A stretch of 31,536 nucleotides of DNA from Nitrospira sp. (GTDB lineage Bacteria; Nitrospirota; Nitrospiria; Nitrospirales; Nitrospiraceae), in assembly GCA_025363325.1 (NCBI GenBank), contig JANYEF010000144.1:1-31536 (forward strand). Reading direction: 5' to 3'. The translations under genes were made by a program, and so were the position numbers. The notes beneath the pieces are model-generated. The model saw only the letters and a list, made by a program, of their open reading frames with translations, was not told the origin of the DNA and did no database searches. Each line of letters opens with the position of its first letter. Positions within the stretch are counted from its first letter, which is position 1. This document shows positions 14,993-21,284 of the stretch, in pieces.

Positions 14993-15214
14993 TTATGTCT
15001 TCGGCCACCGCTGCGCCGACCGGTACGCATTCCTGATCCCGGTCACGACGCCCAACACCAGACCTCCGACCATCCCCCAGGGAGTGGAGTCGAAAAGGTA
15101 TGTGTCACACAACCAGCCCAGCCCTCCTCCGACAATCAGCGCAGCGAGCAGATCGGTTCCGATCCGGGCCGCTTGGCCAAGCCCCGCGTACAATGGATCG
15201 TGTGAAGGAGGCAT
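14993..15214 (-). CDS. AtpZ/AtpI family small membrane protein of the ATP synthase operon
   Basis: This small protein has two predicted transmembrane helices (IGTDLLAALIVGGGLGWLCD and WGMVGGLVLGVVTGIRNAYR) and a short basic tail, a pattern typical of AtpZ/AtpI proteins encoded at the head of ATP synthase operons. AtpI assists c-ring assembly, and AtpZ-I has been linked to ion transport. The ATG at 15214 (MPPSHDPLYAGLGQ) gives 73 aa; an in-frame start at 15256 would add a basic segment not expected in the family. It precedes atpB directly and is read from the promoter at 15282-15311. Confidence 0.85.
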   Translation of the reverse strand: MPPSHDPLYAGLGQAARIGTDLLAALIVGGGLGWLCDTYLFDSTPWGMVGGLVLGVVTGIRNAYRSAQRWPKT

Positions 15215-15281
15215 GTCGTACCCACGGAGGAGAGTGCACTGCAGCCGATACCGCAAGGACTCTGCCGATGGCGGGCGCGCA

Positions 15282-15311
15282 ATTCAAGCAGAATCATCCT
15301 AAATTTGTCAA
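15282..15311 (-). promoter_or_regulatory. Candidate promoter of the atpZ/I-B-E-F operon
   Basis: On the minus strand, a perfect TTGACA (15311-15306) is followed by 18 bp and TTGAAT (15287-15282), four of six matches to the -10 consensus. Transcription would start near 15275, about 60 bp before the atpZ/I ATG at 15214. It lies next to the divergent pabB promoter. The -10 match is only moderate. Confidence 0.45.
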
Positions 15312-15325
15312 GCAGACCATGCGCT

Positions 15326-15354
15326 GTGACACAGCAGAACCAGTCGGGTATAGT
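15326..15354 (+). promoter_or_regulatory. Candidate promoter of the pabB-pabC operon
   Basis: GTGACA (15326-15331) and TATAGT (15349-15354) are separated by 17 bp and each match the sigma-70 consensus in five of six positions. Transcription would begin near 15361, about 33 bases before the pabB ATG. It is placed back to back with the atp operon promoter; the two -35 regions are 14 bp apart. Confidence 0.6.
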
Positions 15355-15393
15355 GAGTGGCGCGTATAGGTGTAGAGCAATACTCGTTCACCC

Positions 15394-16878
15394 ATGACTC
15401 GTTTCTCCCAGCCATCATTCCTGATCGGTCCCCCACAACCTCTGGTCCTCACGATGGACGGCCAAGGGAGGACACCCTTTGAGCTGTACCGCCTGATTGC
15501 GTCTCCCACGCAACCATCGTTCCTACTCGACAGCGGGAAGGGAACAAGCGTCGGAGGCCACTATTCTTTTTTAGGGAGTGGCCCCTTCTCGATGCTAACT
15601 GGACGACAAGGATTGGCCTCCATTCGAACCCACGAAGGACGAGAATACTTGTCGAAAGATCCCTTCGGTAGCCTCTGCCGACTATTCGCTGGTCCCCAGA
15701 TCGAGGCTCCTCCAGGCCTACCCCCTTTTTGGGGCGGAGCCGTCGGCTACCTCAGCTACGACCTCGTGCGCGACTTTGAAACGCTTCCTTCCATTGCGAC
15801 GGACGATCTGCGGCTCCCCGATCTTCAATTCGGTCTGTATGACATTATCACCGCCGTCGATCATCAGACCAATCACTTGCAAATTATCTTTTGTCCACCC
15901 CTCGAACGGTTTCTAGGAGAGCCCCGAGAGGAGCTCTATCGCGAAGGCTTAAACCGGCTGGCCGAGTGGGAGGCCAAGTTGAGCGGAAGGCCCGCTTCCC
16001 CCAAGAACCTCCCCGCCCTCGATCAGATGGCCTTTTACCCGGACCAAACGCGGGATGCCTACCTCGATCGAGTCCGGCGCTGCCAGGAGTACATTGCGGC
16101 AGGGGACATCTACCAGGCCAATCTCTCACATCGATTCACCCTGCAACCTCCCAGTGCTTATATCGATGGCGCAGATCGACTGCCCTACGAGTTGGAACTC
16201 TATCGACGTCTCCAAGACGTGAACCCCTCGCCTTTTTCAGGACTCATGCACTTCGACGATGTCACGTTGATTAGCTCCTCGCCCGAACGGCTAGTCCGCC
16301 TTCACAACCGCCAAGCGGATACGCGCCCGATTGCCGGGACCAGACCGCGCGGGCTTGACGTTCGTGACGATCAACGCCTCATCGACGAATTACTCGCCAA
16401 TGAAAAAGAGCGGGCGGAACATCTCATGCTCGTCGATCTCGAACGGAACGACCTGGGCCGCGTCTGCCAATTCGGCAGCGTGCAGGTCAATGAATTCATG
16501 GCGATTGAACAGTACTCCCACGTCAGCCACATCGTGTCCAACATCAGCGGCGCTTTGAAACCGAACGCCACGCCCTTCGATCTGATTCAGGCGCTATTTC
16601 CTGGGGGCACCATCACGGGCGTGCCAAAGATCCGCTGCATGGAGATTATTGAGGAGCTGGAGCCGGTACGCCGTGGCCCCTATACCGGATCATTCGGTTA
16701 CATCGGCTGGAACGGCGACCTCGATCTCAATATCGTGATTCGAACTTTGGTATGGTGCCAAGGGAAGGGATACTTGCAGGTCGGTGCCGGGATTGTCGCC
16801 GACTCCGACCCGGCCAAGGAATACGAGGAGACGCTCCAGAAGGCCCAGGCTTTCTTCAGCGCACTGCAACAGAGGTAA
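15394..16878 (+). CDS. pabB: Aminodeoxychorismate synthase component I (anthranilate synthase I family)
   Basis: This chorismate-binding enzyme family adds ammonia to chorismate. The product (494 aa) has the N-terminal region FWGGAVGYLSYDLVRDFE and the catalytic chorismate-binding domain: FSGLMHFDDVTLISSSPERLV, IAGTRPRG (about residues 312-319), EHLMLVDLERNDLGRVC, GGTITGVPKIRCMEII, GPYTGSFGYIGW and VGAGIVADSDPAKEYEET. The adjacent aminotransferase-fold lyase gene favours 4-aminobenzoate (folate) synthesis over tryptophan. E. coli PabB carries a catalytic Lys in PIKGT, whereas this protein has Ala, as in TrpE, so the assignment depends on context. The glutaminase subunit (pabA/trpG) is not in the window. 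Confidence 0.85.
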   Translation: MTRFSQPSFLIGPPQPLVLTMDGQGRTPFELYRLIASPTQPSFLLDSGKGTSVGGHYSFLGSGPFSMLTGRQGLASIRTHEGREYLSKDPFGSLCRLFAGPQIEAPPGLPPFWGGAVGYLSYDLVRDFETLPSIATDDLRLPDLQFGLYDIITAVDHQTNHLQIIFCPPLERFLGEPREELYREGLNRLAEWEAKLSGRPASPKNLPALDQMAFYPDQTRDAYLDRVRRCQEYIAAGDIYQANLSHRFTLQPPSAYIDGADRLPYELELYRRLQDVNPSPFSGLMHFDDVTLISSSPERLVRLHNRQADTRPIAGTRPRGLDVRDDQRLIDELLANEKERAEHLMLVDLERNDLGRVCQFGSVQVNEFMAIEQYSHVSHIVSNISGALKPNATPFDLIQALFPGGTITGVPKIRCMEIIEELEPVRRGPYTGSFGYIGWNGDLDLNIVIRTLVWCQGKGYLQVGAGIVADSDPAKEYEETLQKAQAFFSALQQR

Positions 16879-16880
16879 CA

Positions 16881-17756
16881 ATGTGGGTGTATCTCAATGA
16901 TCGGTTCGTGAAAGAAGAGGAGGCCGTCGTCTCCGTCTTCGATCATGGTTTTCTCTACGGCGATGGAGTCTATGAAACGATTCGCTCTTACGGAAGCCGG
17001 ATCTTCATGCGGGACCACCATCTTGCTAGGCTTCGCCGGTCTGCGGACGCGATCGGCCTGACCATCCCGATTCCCGAGCACAGGTGGCCGGCGCTCCTCC
17101 ACGAAGCGATGACGCGCAATGACGTCGGACACGAACAGACCGACGCGTACCTTCGCATCACCATCTCCCGAGGAGCCGGCGACATCGGCCTTGATCCGGC
17201 ACTGTGCCCGACCCCCACCGTGGTGATCATGACCAAACCACTTCACCCTCCCCCACCCGAACAATACCGTATCGGCGTCAACCTGATCGTCGCCAAAACG
17301 AGGCGGAACCTGCCCAGCGCGCTCTCGCCCCAGATCAAGGCCACCAACTTTTTGAACAATATCCTGGCCAAACGGGAAGCGATCGCGGTCGGCGCCTTCG
17401 ACAGCATCCTGCTCAATTGGGAATCGCATCTGACGGAATGCACCGTCAGCAATCTCTTTTTCGTCCGAACAGGTCGGCTTTGCACCCCAGCACTTGCCTG
17501 CGGCCTACTGGACGGTATCACGCGCGACATTGTGCTCAGCCTCGCGCGAGAAGCACAGATCCCGGTTGACGAAGGACATTTCGGGATCGAGGTGATCCAT
17601 AAGGCAAACGAGTGTTTTCTCACCAACACGAGTATGGAGGTAATGCCTGTCACCATGGTGGACGGGCATCCGGTTGGGGACGGAACCGCGGGACCTCTCA
17701 CCCAACAGCTCCACAAACTATTTATTGCCAACCGAGCGCGCTTTTTAGAGCCGTAG
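16881..17756 (+). CDS. pabC: Class IV PLP enzyme, probable 4-amino-4-deoxychorismate lyase
   Basis: PabC converts aminodeoxychorismate to 4-aminobenzoate and pyruvate. The 291-aa protein belongs to the fold-IV PLP family (branched-chain aminotransferase, D-amino acid aminotransferase, ADC lyase). Visible hallmarks are FDHGFLYGDGVYETIRSYGS, RLRRSADAIGL, the PLP lysine Lys153 in QIKATNFLNNILAKREA, and ESHLTECTVSNLFFV. The start at 16881 is set by AGAGG six bases upstream and sits 2 bp after the pabB stop. The family does not separate lyase from aminotransferases by eye; the pabB linkage makes lyase most likely, while D-alanine or branched-chain aminotransferase remain alternatives. Confidence 0.8.
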   Translation: MWVYLNDRFVKEEEAVVSVFDHGFLYGDGVYETIRSYGSRIFMRDHHLARLRRSADAIGLTIPIPEHRWPALLHEAMTRNDVGHEQTDAYLRITISRGAGDIGLDPALCPTPTVVIMTKPLHPPPPEQYRIGVNLIVAKTRRNLPSALSPQIKATNFLNNILAKREAIAVGAFDSILLNWESHLTECTVSNLFFVRTGRLCTPALACGLLDGITRDIVLSLAREAQIPVDEGHFGIEVIHKANECFLTNTSMEVMPVTMVDGHPVGDGTAGPLTQQLHKLFIANRARFLEP

Positions 17757-17836
17757 CAGTTTCACCCCCCCTCACAGACCCCGTTGTTTTATTACATTAT
17801 TTATAACTGCCATCCAGGCACAAGATCTGCATTTTC

Positions 17837-17864
17837 TTGACACCCAGTGGCAGACTGGTATCGT
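17837..17864 (+). promoter_or_regulatory. Candidate promoter of the small transglycosylase gene, possibly leaderless
   Basis: A perfect TTGACA (17837-17842) is followed by 16 bp and TATCGT (17859-17864), four of six matches. The expected transcription start, about seven bases downstream, falls at or next to the ATG at 17872. This would give a leaderless mRNA, unless translation begins at the next in-frame ATG at 17941. An A+T-rich patch lies upstream at 17784-17812. Confidence 0.45.
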
Positions 17865-17871
17865 TGCAACC

Positions 17872-18525
17872 ATGCACAACACCTTTTCTCTACTCATAAC
17901 ATCCCTCAGGCGACACGCGGCCATTGGCCTCACCACGACGATGTTTGCAGGAATCGGCTCGCTGGTCTTTTCCGTGCCAACAACCACAGCAGAGATCTAT
18001 CAGTTTGTTGGACGCGACGGCTCGATCTCACTCACTAATGTCCCGTCAGACTCGCGCTATCGAAAAGTTGAGATTGAATCCATCCGACTCCACGCCACCT
18101 TGTCCGAGCGAGAACTCGAACCAGTCATTCGTCGGTACTCTTCGCAACACCAGCTCCATCCCGCGTTGATCCGAGCCGTTATCAAAGCTGAATCGAACTT
18201 TGATCCACGGGCGGTTTCTCGCGCTGGCGCGATCGGCCTGATGCAACTGATGCCGCAGACCGCCGTACGTCTGGATGTGCGGGATATGTATGATCCGGAT
18301 GATAATGTGGGCGGAGGGACGAAATACCTACGCCAGCTACTCGACCGCTTCCATGGGAATTTACCGCTAGCCCTTGCGGCCTACAATGCTGGAGAGAACG
18401 CGGTTGACCGCTATCAGGCACTTCCCCCGTTCGACGAAACCCGGCAATACGTCCGAAAGGTTCTCAAATACTACCGCACGTTCCTTGTCCACGATGGCGT
18501 CATCATGGAACGTCCGGTCAGCTGA
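17872..18525 (+). CDS. Small lytic transglycosylase with N-terminal DUF4124-like domain
   Basis: This 217-aa periplasmic peptidoglycan lyase has a signal peptide (about residues 15-40, ending TTTAEIYQ). The short domain EIYQFVGRDGSISLTNVPSD resembles DUF4124. The SLT domain follows with HPALIRAVIKAESNFDPRAVS (catalytic Glu107), AIGLMQLMPQTA, NVGGGTKYLRQLLDRF, ALAAYNAGENAV and ETRQYVRKVLKYY. It resembles the MltE/YjbJ type and is much shorter than the TPR-Slt at 6224-8500, which has the same catalytic core. No Shine-Dalgarno precedes the ATG, consistent with a leaderless start. It converges on nadB with an 8-bp overlap of the two coding ends. Confidence 0.92.
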   Translation: MHNTFSLLITSLRRHAAIGLTTTMFAGIGSLVFSVPTTTAEIYQFVGRDGSISLTNVPSDSRYRKVEIESIRLHATLSERELEPVIRRYSSQHQLHPALIRAVIKAESNFDPRAVSRAGAIGLMQLMPQTAVRLDVRDMYDPDDNVGGGTKYLRQLLDRFHGNLPLALAAYNAGENAVDRYQALPPFDETRQYVRKVLKYYRTFLVHDGVIMERPVS

Positions 18526-20161
18526 TACGCCCGCGCAGAGACAACAGCAACCCCCGAGATTTCTGAGCTGTCTTCCCACTAGCTACTTCCTCGCTCGAGA
18601 GGCGACTGTGCTGCTGCCAACCGGCACGCTTGGCCTCTGAAGAATCTGATCGGTAATGAGCCCCAACACTATTCTCTCGCCACAATGCCGCTTCCGCGAC
18701 GCATTGCGCTACCTGGACCATGTTCTTCACTTCCAGCGCCGCTCGAGTTGCAAACGGCTGGGCCACGAGCTGAGCCCACCGTGACAGTTGAGCACAGGCC
18801 CGAATGAGGGACTCGCCCGAGCGTATGACGCCGACCTGTCCCCACATCGTTCGCCGAAGTGAGCTTCGCAATTTTTCCGCATCCTCCAGTGTCCCGAATT
18901 GGCCCGCTCGGAGCGTGGCCTCCTGAGACAACGGCGCGGGAAACTCGTGTCGGTCGACAAACGCCACGGCTGCCGATGCCGCGCGCGCGCCAAACACCAA
19001 CCCTTCAAGCAACGAATTACTCGCCAGACGATTCGCTCCATGCACACCACTACAGGCCACCTCCCCGGCGGCAAAGAGCCCTGGAACCGTCGTCGCACCG
19101 TTCAGATCAGTCCAGACCCCGCCCATCATATAATGCGCGCTGGGAGACACAGGTATCCATTCCTCCGTGATATCGATATCGCAGCGAAGGCAGGTCGCAT
19201 AAATCGTCGGGAAACGCCGCTTCACGAACTCTGCACCCAAGTGGGTAACGTCAAGATAGACATGCCGCGCTTTGGTCGCCGCCATCTCCGCTAAGATCGC
19301 GCGCGAGACGATGTCTCTCGGCGCTAACGCGCCCATAGGGTGGTATCGCTGCATGAACAGCGCCCCTTTATTGTTGCGCAGCTGCGCACCCTCGCCTCGC
19401 ATCGCTTCCGACAGCAAAAACGGAGGACTCGACGGCAAATACAGTGCGGTGGGATGGAATTGAACGAACTCCATATCTTGGAGCACCGCGCCCGCGCGCA
19501 GTGCCATGGCCATCCCATCACCGGTGGCGTTCGGGGGATTGGTCGTCCGCGCATAGATCTGCCCGGCCCCGCCAGTGGTCAGCACGACCGCACGAGTCGG
19601 CAACACAAACTGGCGACCAGACCCTTCGTCCAACACAACCGCCCCACAGCAACGTCCGGCATCGACCACGAGATCCACGGTAAAGTGATGATCCAAACGC
19701 TGAATACGCTCCTGCCGTTTCACCTCGGCAATCAACACTCGCACCATCTCGTTCCCCGTCGCATCGCCCCGTGCGCGCAGAATGCGGCTTCGGCTGTGGG
19801 CCGCCTCCCGAGCAAACGCGAACTTACCGCCTACTTTGTCGAACTTGGCCCCCCACCCGATCAATTCTTGAATCCTCTCAGGTCCTTCTTCGACAAGAAC
19901 CCGCACCGCTTCTTTCCGGCAGAGCCCATGCCCCGCTTTGAGCGTGTCAGTTAAATGGATGGCCACGTCGTCTTCTTCACTCATCGCCACCGCCACCCCG
20001 CCCTGCGCATGAATCGAACTGCTCTGAAGCGGATGCCCTTTCGTCAGCACCATGACACGGCCGGAGCGGCTCAGCTCCAACGCCGCACGGAGACCGGCCA
20101 CACCGCTCCCAATGACCAGGAAATCGGCCTGTTCCGGAACACGGGATCGACGAGATGGCAT
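18518..20161 (-). CDS. nadB: L-aspartate oxidase
   Basis: NadB oxidises L-aspartate to iminoaspartate with FAD, the first step of de novo NAD synthesis. The 547-aa protein has the FAD-binding fold DFLVIGSGVAGLRAALE, SSSIHAQGGVAVAM, REAAHSRSRILRARGDATG, LTTGGAGQIYARTTNP, MEFVQFHPTALY, LSEAMRGEGAQL, PRDIVSRAI, SAHYMMGGVWTD and GLFAAGEVACSGVHGANRLASNSLLEG. These separate it from the related succinate dehydrogenase flavoproteins. The ATG lies 3 bp after the lipoprotein gene, with a purine-rich AAGAAG supplied by that gene's Lys-codon tail. nadA and nadC are not in the window. The stop overlaps the convergent transglycosylase gene by 8 bp. Confidence 0.96.
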   Translation of the reverse strand: MPSRRSRVPEQADFLVIGSGVAGLRAALELSRSGRVMVLTKGHPLQSSSIHAQGGVAVAMSEEDDVAIHLTDTLKAGHGLCRKEAVRVLVEEGPERIQELIGWGAKFDKVGGKFAFAREAAHSRSRILRARGDATGNEMVRVLIAEVKRQERIQRLDHHFTVDLVVDAGRCCGAVVLDEGSGRQFVLPTRAVVLTTGGAGQIYARTTNPPNATGDGMAMALRAGAVLQDMEFVQFHPTALYLPSSPPFLLSEAMRGEGAQLRNNKGALFMQRYHPMGALAPRDIVSRAILAEMAATKARHVYLDVTHLGAEFVKRRFPTIYATCLRCDIDITEEWIPVSPSAHYMMGGVWTDLNGATTVPGLFAAGEVACSGVHGANRLASNSLLEGLVFGARAASAAVAFVDRHEFPAPLSQEATLRAGQFGTLEDAEKLRSSLRRTMWGQVGVIRSGESLIRACAQLSRWAQLVAQPFATRAALEVKNMVQVAQCVAEAALWRENSVGAHYRSDSSEAKRAGWQQHSRLSSEEVASGKTAQKSRGLLLSLRGRIS

Positions 20162-20164
20162 GGA

Positions 20165-20674
20165 TTACTTCTTCTTGGAAGAACCTGTGGAGTCAGTCGT
20201 GGTCTGCCGAGCTTTCATACCGAATGGAGCATCGCCTTGAACCCCGCGCAAAAGAATCGACTGTGTGCCGACCCACTGCAATCGCGTATGGCCTCGCTGA
20301 CGGAGACCCGGATCGTCCGGATCTTTTTTCCACAGCCCTTGCCAATGCACGAAGACATCGATATCGTCCCCTTCGATCATAATGCGTTCGACCACGAAGT
20401 CCAACGTAATGGCGCTAAATGTCTCGAAATCGCCCTGGGCTTCTTCCCGCAGCCTGGCAAGCTGGTCAATCGGCATCATGAGCGAGGCCAGATCCGACGA
20501 ATCTTTCTTCACATAGGCTTGGCGAAGCGATTCCACTGCTCGATCGATACGGAGGTACCGTTCGTGATCTTCGGGATATTGAATCGACTTGCCACCGCAG
20601 CCGACGCCGATCAAGGATATCGAGCCGAGCAGGAGCAAGACGGGAAGCAGTGAGAATTTGTACGGTGACATCAT
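20165..20674 (-). CDS. Predicted lipoprotein of unknown function upstream of nadB
   Basis: This 169-aa protein begins MMSPYKFSLLPVLLLLGSIS and continues to a probable lipobox ending GVGC (Cys26), so it is expected to be an acylated envelope protein. The rest is mixed alpha/beta with DRAVESLRQAYVKKDSSDLA and ITLDFVVERIMIEGDDIDVFVHWQGLW. This looks like the small NTF2-like/SnoaL-type fold that often has a helix followed by curved beta strands (low-certainty inference). The C-terminus is Ser/Thr rich and ends KKK. Start codons at 20674 and 20671 are tandem. A TTGACC-17-TATACT promoter places the transcription start at the ATG. It precedes nadB by 3 bp; no functional link to NAD synthesis is known to me. 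Confidence 0.75.
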   Translation of the reverse strand: MMSPYKFSLLPVLLLLGSISLIGVGCGGKSIQYPEDHERYLRIDRAVESLRQAYVKKDSSDLASLMMPIDQLARLREEAQGDFETFSAITLDFVVERIMIEGDDIDVFVHWQGLWKKDPDDPGLRQRGHTRLQWVGTQSILLRGVQGDAPFGMKARQTTTDSTGSSKKK

Positions 20675-20680
20675 GGCTGT

Positions 20681-20709
20681 AGTATAGGAATGGGTATCAG
20701 GTAGGTCAA
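20681..20709 (-). promoter_or_regulatory. Candidate promoter of the lipoprotein-nadB unit, possibly leaderless
   Basis: On the minus strand, TTGACC (20709-20704) and TATACT (20686-20681) are each one mismatch from consensus with an ideal 17-bp spacing. The expected start of transcription, about 20674, coincides with the first ATG of the lipoprotein gene, suggesting a leaderless transcript. Confidence 0.6.
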
Positions 20710-20798
20710 GCGGCCCGTGAGCCGACCCTCGCCGCATTGCAGGTCTCCCAGCCGCTCAGCCCCGATCCAATTATGATCAAATTAATCCGTTGATGACC

Positions 20799-20827
20799 TT
20801 GCAATTTAAGATAGAAACTTCTACACT
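20799..20827 (+). promoter_or_regulatory. Candidate promoter of the small basic protein operon
   Basis: TTGCAA (20799-20804) and TACACT (20822-20827) are spaced by 17 bp, four of six matches each. An A+T-rich stretch at 20768-20785 could act as an UP element. Transcription near 20834 would leave about a 19-base leader containing the AGGAGAG ribosome binding site. Confidence 0.4.
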
Positions 20828-20852
20828 CCGCAGCTCGCAGGAGAGAGAACGT

Positions 20853-20948
20853 ATGTCCAGTGTGCTAAAAAAACGCCGTAAAAAAATGCGCAAGCACAAG
20901 TACAAGAAGTTGCGCCGGCGTCAAAAATTTGAACGTCGTAAAAGCTAG
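20853..20948 (+). CDS. bS22/mS38-like (AURKAIP1/COX24 domain) 31-aa basic protein
   Basis: This very short gene encodes a 31-aa protein beginning MSSVLKKRRKKMRKHKYKKL and ending RRKS; 18 of its residues are Lys or Arg. The pattern SVxKKRRKxMxxxKxxKLxRRxxxxRRK matches the small protein bS22 seen in mycobacterial ribosomes and the C-terminal domain of mitochondrial mS38 (AURKAIP1/Cox24). It is expected to bind rRNA on the small subunit near the decoding region. AGGAG lies nine bases before the ATG and a candidate promoter lies upstream. The strong basic character on only one strand and the tight spacing (29 bp) to the next gene support a real gene. Function is by family resemblance, not demonstrated here. 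Confidence 0.82.
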   Translation: MSSVLKKRRKKMRKHKYKKLRRRQKFERRKS

Positions 20949-20977
20949 GCTCACCCGAAAATGGGGAGGAGGGGTCC

Positions 20978-21196
20978 GTGCCCGAAGGCAAGAAGGTTCG
21001 CATCCGCGTCCGGACTGTGAACTGCGTCTACGTTGGCGACTTTCTCATACCTCCCATGCGGAATCGTGTGTCCGATGCGATCAACGAAGAGCAACGTCTC
21101 TTTATCAGCCTCACCGACGTGGTGATCAATGATACGGATCGCTCGGACTTCGTGGCCGTCAACAAGAACCTGATCGAGTCCATCGCACAGCTGTAG
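20978..21196 (+). CDS. Conserved 72-aa protein of unknown function
   Basis: This small soluble protein is rich in beta-strand-forming residues: KKVRIRVRTVNCVYVGDFLI, PPMRNRVSDAINEE, RLFISLTDVVINDT and DFVAVNKNLIESIAQL. I recall similar short proteins, with a 'VGxLxIPPMRxRVSD' core, as conserved hypotheticals in several phyla, but no function is known to me. The GTG start at 20978 is fixed by an AGGAGG six bases upstream. The pattern of a strand, a turn with PPMRNR and a 'FIxLTDV' strand recalls small SH3/Sm-like folds (speculative). It sits between the bS22-like gene and the ABC exporter, all on one strand. Confidence 0.8.
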   Translation: MPEGKKVRIRVRTVNCVYVGDFLIPPMRNRVSDAINEEQRLFISLTDVVINDTDRSDFVAVNKNLIESIAQL

Positions 21197-21284
21197 CTGT
21201 CGACAACGCCTCAGGCTTGAGTTTCCCTCTCCGCCGTTCTTTCTTGGTTTTCCGTAGCCACCTCCTCTAAGATCCCCCCTCATC

